From assembly GCA_000435595.1 (NCBI GenBank), contig FR895432.1, forward strand, positions 25,717 through 49,983: a stretch of DNA of 24,267 nucleotides, given 5' to 3'. Both the position numbers and the translations under genes were made by a program. Source of the stretch: Firmicutes bacterium CAG:882 (GTDB taxonomy: Bacteria > Bacillota > Clostridia > Lachnospirales > Lachnospiraceae). This document shows, in pieces, positions 8,418 to 15,380 of this stretch; positions within the stretch are counted from its first letter, which is position 1, and each line of letters opens with the position of its first letter. Below the pieces are notes generated by a model. That model was not told the DNA's origin, ran no database searches, and saw only the letters and a program-made list of their open reading frames with translations.

Positions 8418-9224
8418 TTATATCTCGCGGAATAATCCTGCTTTCTTGAGTGCCGGGCGGAGTGCAAGGTAGACAATTGATGCAACCACAACCGCGATGA
8501 TCGCGTTCACAAGTGTTGTTATTGAATTAATCTTTGCGAGTGCCTTAGCAAGATCCTGAGGTACACCGAGAAGATATGTCTTATAGAAGTAGCCGACAAC
8601 CGGGTCTGCAACGACATTAAATGCCATACCTGCTACACATGAAAGAACGACTGCAAGAGGGAGTTTCTTTGCGGAGAAGCCTTCCTTGGTAATCTTGAAT
8701 ATCTTGTGAGCCACAAGACCTACGATAAGTCCGATGCAGAGCTTAAGGAGAAATGTCTTAGGAGCACTTGTCACATAACCTGTCATGAGGTCTGAGAGTG
8801 TCATTCCGACTGCTCCCGCAAGACCGCCCCACATACCGCCAAGAAGTAATGCGGCGAGTACACAGAATACATTTCCGAGGTGGAACATGGTCTTTTCAGT
8901 TCCGACAGGGATATCAATTTTTAAGTAACCGGCACCTACATAACACAGAGCGGCAAGAAGTGCTGCCTGGGCGAGAACTACAATAGGAACTTTCTTAGCT
9001 TCCGCAGGAGCAGTTAGCGCGGTGATGAGTATTACTATACCGATGATGGCAAGCACGAGTCCGATTGCGTAGAGCATATCCACGGAACCGTTGGTTCCTG
9101 CCTCCTTGAGTGCGGCATAGCTGTCCGACATTCTTTTGGTGTAGCCGTTGATGCCGAGAACAAGTCCTGCGATGAATACAACAGCGGCGATAACGATTCT
9201 GATTAATTTCATGTTCTTTTTCAT
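8418..9224 (-). CDS. ECF transporter S component, probably vitamin B6 (PdxU-like)
   Basis: 268 residues, very hydrophobic with seven or eight predicted membrane segments. Two N-terminal helices (about 8-26 and 50-69) precede the usual six-helix S-component core beginning near AAEAKK/PIVVLAQAALLAAL. The core has the FHLGNVFCVLAALLLGGMWG and GLAGAVGMTLSDLMTGY segments typical of ECF substrate-binding subunits. These capture a vitamin and work with a shared EcfA/A'/T module, which is not encoded here. GGAGAT precedes ATG (complement of 9222-9224). It lies 17 bp after the pyridoxal kinase-like gene on the same strand, so pyridoxine or a related B6 vitamer is the likely substrate. ECF family: fairly sure; substrate: inferred from context. 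Confidence 0.8.
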   Translation of the reverse strand: MKKNMKLIRIVIAAVVFIAGLVLGINGYTKRMSDSYAALKEAGTNGSVDMLYAIGLVLAIIGIVILITALTAPAEAKKVPIVVLAQAALLAALCYVGAGYLKIDIPVGTEKTMFHLGNVFCVLAALLLGGMWGGLAGAVGMTLSDLMTGYVTSAPKTFLLKLCIGLIVGLVAHKIFKITKEGFSAKKLPLAVVLSCVAGMAFNVVADPVVGYFYKTYLLGVPQDLAKALAKINSITTLVNAIIAVVVASIVYLALRPALKKAGLFREI

Positions 9225-9241
9225 AATGTAATCTCCATTTC

Positions 9242-10147
9242 TTAATGGTTATTTTTTGCGCCTGGTTGGCATCTGTGTGCCGTCAGCATACAGAGCATAT
9301 CCTCGAATGCAACCCCGTCGGTAAGCGGTATTTCGTAAGCATCACTCACCGTAATGCATTGTCCGATAAAGCGTGCAGCAAGCACTACTGCATCCTTGAG
9401 ACTGTCCCCGTTTACGAGACAAGCACTTATTATTGAAGAGAATATATCACCGGTTCCGCATCTTGAAGGTCCTGTTTTTTTCATTCTTATGAGTTCATGA
9501 AAATCATGGTCATAGATGTAATTTCCTATGTAATGCTGCGACTCAATTCCGGAGATGACAACACGTCCGCTGCCTTTGCTCATGCTCTCTGACAGCTTTG
9601 CCGATATATCACGGAGCCTGTCGGTCAGAGCCTTTCCTCTGAGCTGTTTTACGGCATCATAAGAGGTGCCGGTCAGAAAACAGCTTTCCGTGAGGTTCGG
9701 GGTAAGTACATCGCTGATCTTGGTGAGTTCCTTCATTCTTTCAAGCATGGTGCCCGCGTAGGCCTGATAAAGCTTTCCGTTGTCTCCCATAACAGGGTCT
9801 AATATAAAGACACCGCCGGATTTCTGAAATTCGTGCACAAATGCGGTTGTGATGTCAATCTGTTCGGGGGATGCAAGGTAGCCTGCAAGTACTGCATCAA
9901 AGCTGAGTGAAAGCTTGCGCCATTCTGCAATATAACTGTCCAAAGCATCTGTCATGTCATGCTTGTAGAAGCTTCTGTAAGCAGTATGGTTTGAAAATAC
10001 CGCGGTCGGGACGGGGCATGCCTGAATGCCGAGTGTTGATACGATAGGGAGCGATACAGTCAGTGAACATCTGCCAAAGCCACAGAAATCGTTGATTAGT
10101 GCGATTTTTTTCTGCCTTGTATTCTGGTTATCGCTGTGTCTGTTCAT
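9242..10147 (-). CDS. Pyridoxal/pyridoxamine kinase
   Basis: 301 residues from the ATG at 10147, chosen because AAGGAG lies 10 bp upstream. A further upstream in-frame ATG at 10195 has no clear site. It is a ribokinase-superfamily protein of the PdxK/PdxY type: IALINDFCGFGRCSLTVSLP at the N-terminus, FILDPVMGDNGKLY in the middle and CGTGDIFSS near the C-terminus, with catalytic Asp at about 234. It phosphorylates pyridoxal, pyridoxamine or pyridoxine with ATP to trap imported B6 as the cofactor precursor. It is the first gene of a two-gene minus-strand unit with the ECF S-component and is divergent from serC, whose product needs pyridoxal phosphate. It could alternatively act on hydroxymethylpyrimidine, but the GFGRCS start favours PdxY-like. 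Confidence 0.88.
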   Translation of the reverse strand: MNRHSDNQNTRQKKIALINDFCGFGRCSLTVSLPIVSTLGIQACPVPTAVFSNHTAYRSFYKHDMTDALDSYIAEWRKLSLSFDAVLAGYLASPEQIDITTAFVHEFQKSGGVFILDPVMGDNGKLYQAYAGTMLERMKELTKISDVLTPNLTESCFLTGTSYDAVKQLRGKALTDRLRDISAKLSESMSKGSGRVVISGIESQHYIGNYIYDHDFHELIRMKKTGPSRCGTGDIFSSIISACLVNGDSLKDAVVLAARFIGQCITVSDAYEIPLTDGVAFEDMLCMLTAHRCQPGAKNNH

Positions 10148-10200
10148 AAATAAGATACTCCTTATCTCAGTGCTTTCATATACAATATCATTCAATGTGG

Positions 10201-10227
10201 TTATATAAAACTGCCAGTTTTATATAA
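10201..10227. promoter_or_regulatory. Perfect 27-bp palindrome upstream of the B6 kinase
   Basis: TTATATAAAACTG (10201-10213), a single C, then CAGTTTTATATAA (10215-10227). It lies 54-80 bp upstream of the kinase start and in the divergent gap before serC, and contains TATATAA sequences that could form a minus-strand -10. This is a likely operator for a dimeric regulator. A looser pair ACCATA/TATGGT lies at about 10232-10267 nearby. Confidence 0.6.
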
Positions 10228-10308
10228 TTTGACCATACCAGTTGCGATAAAGTTACATGAAATATGGTAAATTAGTTTCACACAATTACTTTTTACCACA
10301 TTAAAGTA

Positions 10309-10337
10309 TTGACTTATTAATGCCAATGAGTTAGAAT
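10309..10337 (+). promoter_or_regulatory. Promoter of serC-serA
   Basis: TTGACT (10309-10314), 17 bp spacer, TAGAAT (10332-10337). This gives a leader of roughly 95 nt before the serC start at 10441. The leader shows no tidy attenuator. Confidence 0.65.
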
Positions 10338-10440
10338 TCAGTTTAACATCTTGTGAATATTTTGACATTATTCGCATATAAGTAGGAAGATGTTATACAA
10401 ATACAACGCGCCGCATGAGGTGACAATAGGAGGCAATGAT

Positions 10441-11523
10441 ATGGGAAGAGTTTATAATTTTTCTGCCGGACCTGCTGTATTACCGGAGGAGGTCTTAAGA
10501 GAAGCTGCTGACGAGATGCTTGACTACAAAGGAACGGGAATGTCCGTTATGGAGATGAGTCACCGATCTAAGGCTTACGAGACAATTATTAAGGAAGCTG
10601 AGGCTGACATCAGGGAACTCATGAATATACCTGACAATTACAAGGTATTGTTCTTACAGGGCGGTGCCTCACAGCAGTTCGCCATGATACCTATGAATCT
10701 TATGAAAAATAAGAAGGCAGCCTACATTGTGACAGGACAGTGGGCTAAGAAAGCTTACCAGGAGGCAAAGCTTTACGGTGATGCCGTTGAGGTAGCTTCA
10801 TCAGCAGATAAGACCTTCTCATACATACCTGACTGCTCCGACCTTGACATTCCTGAGGACGCGGATTATGTATACATCTGTGAGAACAACACAATCTACG
10901 GAACAAAGTTCAAGGAGTTACCTGATACGAAGGGACATACGCTTGTAGCTGACGTGTCATCCTGCTTTTTATCTGAGCCTGTCGATGTCACAAAATACGG
11001 TGTAATCTATGGCGGTGTCCAGAAGAATATCGGACCTGCCGGAGTCGTAATTGTTATAATAAGAGAAGATTTGATAACAGAGGATGTGCTTCCGGGTACG
11101 CCTACAATGTTAAGATACAAGATTCATGCGGACAACGGCTCTCTCTACAACACACCTCCTGCATACGGCATATACATCTGCGGCAAGGTGTTCAAGTGGT
11201 TAAAGAAGCAGGGCGGTCTTGCGGCAATGAAGGAGCGCAATGAGAAAAAGGCAAAGATTCTCTATGATTTCCTTGATCAGAGCAAGCTGTTTAAGGGAAC
11301 GGTGGTTCCTAAGGATCGTTCGCTCATGAATGTTCCTTTTGTAACCGGAAATGAGGAGCTTGATGCAAAGTTCGTAAAGGAGGCTGCGGCAGCAGGCTTC
11401 GTGAACTTAAAGGGACACAGAACAGTCGGCGGAATGAGAGCGAGCATCTACAATGCGATGCCGATTGAGGGCGTTGAGAAGCTTGTCGAGTTCATGAAGA
11501 AGTTCGAGGAGGAGAATGCATAA
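10441..11523 (+). CDS. serC: Phosphoserine aminotransferase
   Basis: 360 residues, the usual length. It converts 3-phosphohydroxypyruvate plus glutamate to 3-phosphoserine with pyridoxal phosphate, the second step of serine synthesis. Start at ATG 10441 is supported by AGGAGG 7 bp upstream and by the typical N-terminus MGRVYNFSAGPAVLPEEVL; an in-frame upstream ATG at 10390 would add 17 atypical residues. Seen: LFLQGGASQQFAMIPMNL, VADVSSCFLSEPVDV, and the cofactor lysine Lys195 in GGVQKNIGPAGV, with HRTVGGMRASIYNA near the end. Its stop overlaps the serA start by one base (TAATG), so the two are translationally coupled. Confidence 0.97.
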   Translation: MGRVYNFSAGPAVLPEEVLREAADEMLDYKGTGMSVMEMSHRSKAYETIIKEAEADIRELMNIPDNYKVLFLQGGASQQFAMIPMNLMKNKKAAYIVTGQWAKKAYQEAKLYGDAVEVASSADKTFSYIPDCSDLDIPEDADYVYICENNTIYGTKFKELPDTKGHTLVADVSSCFLSEPVDVTKYGVIYGGVQKNIGPAGVVIVIIREDLITEDVLPGTPTMLRYKIHADNGSLYNTPPAYGIYICGKVFKWLKKQGGLAAMKERNEKKAKILYDFLDQSKLFKGTVVPKDRSLMNVPFVTGNEELDAKFVKEAAAAGFVNLKGHRTVGGMRASIYNAMPIEGVEKLVEFMKKFEEENA

Positions 11524-12686
11524 TGGTCAAGGTTAATTGTCTTAACAAGATTTCCAAGGCGGGAATGAAGCTTTTTACGGATAATTATGAGATAGTGGAA
11601 GATTTTTCACAGGCGGATGCAGCACTTGTAAGAAGTGCCGCAATGCACGATATGGAACTTCCCGACGGTCTGCTTGCGGTCGCAAGAGCAGGTGCTGGAA
11701 CGAACAATATTCCGCTTGATAAATGCGCCGAGAAGGGTATTGTGGTATTCAATACACCGGGGGCAAATGCCAACGGTGTGAAGGAACTCGTAGTTGCGGG
11801 ACTTCTCATGGGCTCAAGAGATCTTGTAGGCGGCATGAAGTGGGTTGAGGACAACAAGACGGATGAGAATATCGGAAAGACCATGGAGAAGGCTAAGTCT
11901 GCATTTGCAGGTAATGAGATAAAGGGAAAGAAGCTCGGTGTAATCGGTCTTGGTGCCATCGGTGTCCTTGTGGCGGATGCTGCCATTTCGCTCGGCATGG
12001 AAGTATACGGATGCGACCCGTTCCTTTCCGTGGAGCATGCACTTAATCTTTCAAGGGAGGTTAAGCTCGTAAAGACAAGGGATGAGATATTCGAGCAGTG
12101 CGACTATATAACTGTTCATGTGCCGCTTCTTGATGACACTAAGGGTATGATTAACAGCCTTACAGTCGAGAAGATGAAGGACGGCGTGGTTATTCTCAAC
12201 TTCGCGCGTGACCTTCTTGTGAACGATGATGCAATACTCGCCGGTATCGCATCGGGGAAGATTGCACGCTATGTTACAGACTTCCCTACAGCCAAGCTTG
12301 CAGGACAGCCGAAGGTTGTTGCATTCCCTCATCTCGGAGCTTCGACGGAGGAGTCAGAGGATAACTGTGCAGCGATGGCAGTGCGCGAACTTATGGATTA
12401 TGTTGAGAACGGAAATATCAAGAATTCCGTCAACTATCCTGCATGTGACATGGGTGTATGCAGGAGCACGGCGCGAATCCTTATCAACCACAAGAATATT
12501 CCTGCAATGATAAGCAGCTTCACCACAATCGTAGGTGAGGCGGGAATCAACATCGACAACATGATAAGCAAGAGTAAGGGTGATTACGCTTACACAATGT
12601 TCGATGTTGCGAGTGTACCTTCAGCCGACGTAATCGATAAGATGAAGGGCATGGAGGGCGTTGTCAAGGTAAGAGTGCTGGCATAA
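11523..12686 (+). CDS. serA: D-3-phosphoglycerate dehydrogenase
   Basis: 387 residues. It oxidises 3-phosphoglycerate to 3-phosphohydroxypyruvate with NAD, the first step of serine synthesis and the partner step to SerC. The NAD-binding motif GLGAIG is near residue 141 (KKLGVIGLGAIGVLVADAA), the catalytic Arg is in NFARDLL and the catalytic His in AFPHLGASTEESEDN. The last 70 residues (RILINHKNIPAMISSFTTIV and after) form an ACT-type domain, which in this family often gives serine feedback control. ATG overlaps the serC stop; GAGGAGGAG in the serC 3' end supplies the ribosome site. No clear hairpin terminator follows. Confidence 0.97.
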   Translation: MVKVNCLNKISKAGMKLFTDNYEIVEDFSQADAALVRSAAMHDMELPDGLLAVARAGAGTNNIPLDKCAEKGIVVFNTPGANANGVKELVVAGLLMGSRDLVGGMKWVEDNKTDENIGKTMEKAKSAFAGNEIKGKKLGVIGLGAIGVLVADAAISLGMEVYGCDPFLSVEHALNLSREVKLVKTRDEIFEQCDYITVHVPLLDDTKGMINSLTVEKMKDGVVILNFARDLLVNDDAILAGIASGKIARYVTDFPTAKLAGQPKVVAFPHLGASTEESEDNCAAMAVRELMDYVENGNIKNSVNYPACDMGVCRSTARILINHKNIPAMISSFTTIVGEAGINIDNMISKSKGDYAYTMFDVASVPSADVIDKMKGMEGVVKVRVLA

Positions 12687-12691
12687 CAGTT

Positions 12692-12829
12692 TTAGTACAT
12701 CAGGTTCAGATTCGAGTCTTTGGTGTTGTAAAGTAGGATATTTATAATGCGGCAGGCTTCTTCATAATTAATATAACCGTATTTATTTCGGATTATTTCA
12801 ATTATGAAGGGGCTGCTGCTTTTTTTTCT
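12692..12829 (-). pseudogene. Open minus-strand fragment without a start codon
   Basis: 46 codons are open, ending at TAA (complement of 12692-12694). The sequence FIIEIIRNKYGYINYEEACR then IINILLYNT looks protein-like and helical, but no ATG, GTG or TTG with a ribosome site opens it. It may be the last piece of a deleted gene. I do not recognise the family. Confidence 0.3.
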
Positions 12830-12867
12830 TCATTTGTCATGGTGTATTGAAAGGGTTGGAATATAAT
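12824..12867 (+). promoter_or_regulatory. Promoter with the same operator half-site as the 15.3-kb palindrome
   Basis: TTTTCTTCATTTGTCATGGT (12824-12843) plus the next G matches the right arm of the palindrome, plus one flanking base, at 15361-15381 in 20 of 21 positions. TTGTCA (12834-12839) is followed after exactly 22 bp by TATAAT (12862-12867), the same spacing as at 15371-15404. The -35 region at the normal distance is poor, as expected of an activator-dependent promoter. The regulated gene is now degraded. Confidence 0.6.
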
Positions 12868-12893
12868 TAAATCAGCTGAAATGTAAATAAAAT

Positions 12894-13042
12894 ATGGAGT
12901 TACTCAATGAAGCACTGGTTATACCTGAGGAGACAATAAAAGAATTTCACCGGATTGTCTGGGGGGATGTATTAAAAATTATGCAGTGACTAAAAAAGAA
13001 GCTGTGGTTCGTGTAAAAGTTTGTCATCAGCATATGATTTAA
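12894..13042 (+). pseudogene. Small ORF with possible frameshifted tail (ImmA/IrrE-like?)
   Basis: ATG 12894 opens 31 codons (MELLNEALVIPEETIKEF..., stop 12987-12989) with no ribosome site. In a neighbouring frame, IKNYAVTKKEAVVRVKV ends at TAA 13040-13042. Read together with one frameshift, 'ALVIPEETIKEF' and 'NYAVTKKEAVVRVKV' faintly recall the 'LLMPEE...' and 'FGVSEEAVRIRL' blocks at the end of ImmA/IrrE metallopeptidases. This is a weak similarity from memory. It could equally be a chance ORF. Confidence 0.25.
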
Positions 13043-13235
13043 TGTTGCAGTCTTTTTAACCGGTAAGTTTGGAATTATTGTGACACATAGATTAGGTGGA
13101 GTAATGTTGGCAGATAAAATAGTAGTTCTTTCTAATGGACGATTGGTAGAGGAGGGAACTCATGACGAATTAGTGAAAAATGGTGGTTTATATGCCAAAA
13201 TAAGGAAAGAACAAGCAGGTGCGTATATGATGTAG
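13038..13235 (+). pseudogene. C-terminal remnant of an ABC exporter ATPase
   Basis: The frame opens after TGA (13035-13037) and ends at TAG (13233-13235). From about 13071 it reads GIIVTHRLGG (H-loop His in THR), then ADKIVVLSNGRLVEEGTHDE, then LVKNGGLYAKIRKEQ. These are the end blocks of the nucleotide-binding domain of an MsbA/bacteriocin-exporter type ABC protein. Walker A, Walker B, the signature motif and the membrane domain are all missing, so this is a truncated relic of about 60 residues. It suggests a peptide or drug exporter once stood next to the regulator. Confidence 0.8.
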
Positions 13236-13242
13236 ATAGGAG

Positions 13243-13272
13243 TTGGAAAAAATGATCTGAATATAGTATAAT
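13243..13272 (+). promoter_or_regulatory. Promoter of the double-HTH regulator
   Basis: TTGGAA (13243-13248), 18 bp spacer, TATAAT (13267-13272). Transcription should begin near 13279, only about 5 nt before the ATG at 13284, so translation from that ATG would be leaderless; see the regulator entry. Confidence 0.6.
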
Positions 13273-13283
13273 AAACACATAAT

Positions 13284-15104
13284 ATGGTCGCAAAGGAGCA
13301 ACGGATAATATTGTGTGATACATACGAAAATTATATAGGCAGGACTATAAGAAATGGACGTATCCGTCTTGGACTTAACGTAAATGATGTGTGTTATGGG
13401 ATATGCAGTGTGGCAGTGTATTCTAAGATTGAATGTGGGGAATATGCCGGGGGAATTCATGTGCTCAGGGCACTGTGTGAGAGAATTGGAATTAATAAGG
13501 ACAGATGTGGCACATATCTTGCACAGGCGGAATATGATGAGATGATGGACAGGCTTTACATTCTTGAAGATATCAGGGACGGCATGACAGACCGTGCTCG
13601 GGAACGTCTGGCATGCTACGAAAAAATGTATAAGGATATTCCTCTCAACAGGCAGTATGTCTCATTTATGAGAGGTCGGCTTGCGGAGCTTAGAGGAAGT
13701 GACACAGAGGCACTTGAATATTATGAGAATGCCATTCATCAGACCATGCCGGGATATGAAAAAAGAGAACGTATTTCCTGCATGACAATCTATGAGGCGT
13801 ACATGATGTTCGGCGTGGCGAGGATAAAGAGAAAGCTTGGAGATGAAGCAGAGGCTTATAAGCTGTATAAGTTGCTTCTTATGTATTGCATGGGTTCAAA
13901 AGTCGAGAAATGGAATCTTGTCTGCATATATCCTAAGACAATATGTGAGATGACAGATATTATCGGAATTGACAAGGTGGGTATCAGGGGAGTAAATGAC
14001 ATGTTGGAGCACTGCGAAAAAGCACTTAACATGCTCGTAGATACATCAAGACTTTATTATATCCGGCCTATACTTAGAAACATCATCAGTTTTAAGTGCA
14101 GACTTGGTAATAATGATGACGATATCAAGGATTACAAGGAGCTGTTGGCTGCTATAGAAAAGCTGTTTCATAAGTATGGACATGAACGTGAATTGTTTGA
14201 GTGGTATCCTTATTATGTTGACTGTGGATTCTACTGCGTGAATGAACTTATCGCTGAGCGAAGAAACATGAGAGGCATGTCTATAGAGGAACTCGCAGGT
14301 AATATTCAAAGTTCAAGAAATGTCCAGAGAATTGTAATGGGGCAGGTCTCACCAAGCTATAACACTTCAAAGGAGCTTTTGGACAGATTGGGCTTGAAAG
14401 GAGTCCTGAGAAGTGATTTGATTGTGGGACGCGGGATTGCGGCGTATGACACATTGGATAAAATTTTTGATTATATTGCCATGAGAAAATTTGAAGATGC
14501 GGAAAGGCTGATTTCACAATTACGGACGATGCTTTATTCAAATGTAGAAATCAATAACATTGTGTTGGAGTATCTTGAAATATGGCTTCAAATGTTGAAA
14601 GGTGAAACAAAAGCCTCAGAGGCGGTGCAGAAATTGGAAAGACTGCTTCCATTTAAATATAGTGAAATAGGGAAGTACAAATATTTTATTAAACATGAGA
14701 GAATGATTCTTATGGTATATATTGATTGCCTTTGTAAGATGGAAAAATACGAAGCTATACCTGATTACGATAAAATGACCTTATGGATAACGGATGAGCT
14801 TTCAAAAAAACAATTTGCAAGTGCTGTTGAGAGCTTAGATATGAGATATGCAAATTGGTATGGGAATGCCGGACGTTATGAGGAGTCGGATAAAATTGCC
14901 GAAGAGGGCATCGGAATCGAGGTAGAATGCGAAAGAATGCACTGCCTTAATACATTGCTGTACTGCCGTGCATGGAATGATGGAGAGAGAGGTAATGTTT
15001 CGGAGAGTGATAAAGAACTTTGTCGGTGTGCATACGAAATTGCAAAATTAAAAAAACAAAATGCAAGAATGGAGTTATATTGTAAATGGCTGGAAAAACA
15101 ATAA
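13284..15104 (+). CDS. RRNPP-like regulator with two HTH domains and TPR-like helices
   Basis: 606 residues from ATG 13284. This ATG has no ribosome site; AAGGAG (13293-13298) lies before an in-frame TTG at 13311, which would remove nine residues, so the start is uncertain. Residues about 18-70 are an XRE-type HTH with 'GICSVAVYSKIECGEY', close to the 'GICS..YLSKIENG' hallmark of PlcR/NprR-type regulators. Helical repeats follow (TPR-like at about 131-153, GRLAELRGSDTEALEYYENA). A second HTH-like block at about 321-371 (IAERRNMRGMSIEELAGNIQ ... KELLDRLGL) aligns without gaps to the first at an offset of 301 residues, followed by more helices (TPR-like at about 526-546). Single RRNPP regulators are usually 280-420 residues, so this resembles two modules fused. 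Its stop directly abuts the stop of a convergent exported-peptide gene. It probably binds DNA and is tuned by a peptide. Confidence 0.75.
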   Translation: MVAKEQRIILCDTYENYIGRTIRNGRIRLGLNVNDVCYGICSVAVYSKIECGEYAGGIHVLRALCERIGINKDRCGTYLAQAEYDEMMDRLYILEDIRDGMTDRARERLACYEKMYKDIPLNRQYVSFMRGRLAELRGSDTEALEYYENAIHQTMPGYEKRERISCMTIYEAYMMFGVARIKRKLGDEAEAYKLYKLLLMYCMGSKVEKWNLVCIYPKTICEMTDIIGIDKVGIRGVNDMLEHCEKALNMLVDTSRLYYIRPILRNIISFKCRLGNNDDDIKDYKELLAAIEKLFHKYGHERELFEWYPYYVDCGFYCVNELIAERRNMRGMSIEELAGNIQSSRNVQRIVMGQVSPSYNTSKELLDRLGLKGVLRSDLIVGRGIAAYDTLDKIFDYIAMRKFEDAERLISQLRTMLYSNVEINNIVLEYLEIWLQMLKGETKASEAVQKLERLLPFKYSEIGKYKYFIKHERMILMVYIDCLCKMEKYEAIPDYDKMTLWITDELSKKQFASAVESLDMRYANWYGNAGRYEESDKIAEEGIGIEVECERMHCLNTLLYCRAWNDGERGNVSESDKELCRCAYEIAKLKKQNARMELYCKWLEKQ

Positions 15105-15278
15105 CTACTTTTTAACGGTCTCTTCATATGTAGCATCATCCGAACATACGCTGATTGAATAGTTATTCGATTCACCATCGGTGTTGCTGCTGTTACCTGT
15201 AATACCCGTTAAATTAAGGATGTTAAGCAGTAATGTAATTCCTGTTGCAAAGGCTAAAAGAGTTTTTTTGAACTTCAT
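15105..15278 (-). CDS. 57-aa exported peptide, candidate signalling pheromone precursor
   Basis: A 58-codon minus-strand ORF. ATG is the complement of 15276-15278, with a perfect AAGGAGG (complement of 15286-15292) 7 bp upstream. The product begins MKFKKTLLAFATGITLLLNI, a positively charged start plus a hydrophobic core typical of a Sec signal, followed by a polar tail (TGNSSNTDGESNNYSISV, CSDDATYEETVKK) with one Cys. Its stop (complement of 15105-15107) is immediately next to the regulator's stop (15102-15104), with no base between. Small size, signal sequence, position beside a PlcR-like regulator and a promoter facing a palindrome all fit a PapR/Phr/Shp-type precursor matured after export. 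I do not recognise the sequence; a small secreted effector is the alternative. Confidence 0.75.
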   Translation of the reverse strand: MKFKKTLLAFATGITLLLNILNLTGITGNSSNTDGESNNYSISVCSDDATYEETVKK

Positions 15279-15309
15279 AATGTGTCCTCCTTGGTTTTCT
15301 AATAGTTAT

Positions 15310-15344
15310 ATTGTAAGTGACAAAAAAACATTTTACCATGACAA
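15310..15344 (-). promoter_or_regulatory. Promoter of the exported peptide gene
   Basis: On the minus strand TTGTCA (complement of 15339-15344, in the left palindrome arm) is followed after 23 bp by TACAAT (complement of 15310-15315), five of six matches to a -10. Transcription would start near 15303, giving a leader of about 25 nt containing AAGGAGG. Confidence 0.55.
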
Positions 15345-15380
15345 ATGAGGAAAATGTTTATTTTCCTCATTTGTCATGGT
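15335..15380. promoter_or_regulatory. Perfect palindrome with 21-bp arms, operator between divergent genes
   Basis: The left arm is 15335-15355, the centre GTTT 15356-15359 and the right arm 15360-15380; all 21 pairs match. The arm core is CCATGACAAATGAGGAAAAT. It lies between the minus-strand peptide gene and the plus-strand secreted-protein gene. TGACA/TGTCA in the arms recalls dyads of PlcR- and ComR-type activators. Arm sequence recurs at 12824-12844. No T-run follows directly on the plus strand, so it is not a convincing terminator. Confidence 0.75.

Larger units (their letters stand above)
12687..13283. other. Remnant-rich gap between serA and the double-HTH regulator
   Basis: About 600 bp with no intact gene. 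It holds a minus-strand open fragment (12692-12829), a promoter copy carrying the operator half-site (12824-12867), a small ORF with possible frameshifted continuation (12894-13042) and the C-terminal end of an ABC exporter ATPase (13038-13235). I read it as the wreck of a peptide-export or similar accessory cluster. The regulator's promoter lies at the right end. Confidence 0.6.

Noticed and set aside
15335..15380. Palindrome as an intrinsic terminator
   Set aside because: No plus-strand T-run follows, it lies upstream of two divergent starts, and its arm recurs at another promoter with fixed spacing. A minus-strand T-run a few bases beyond leaves slight doubt.
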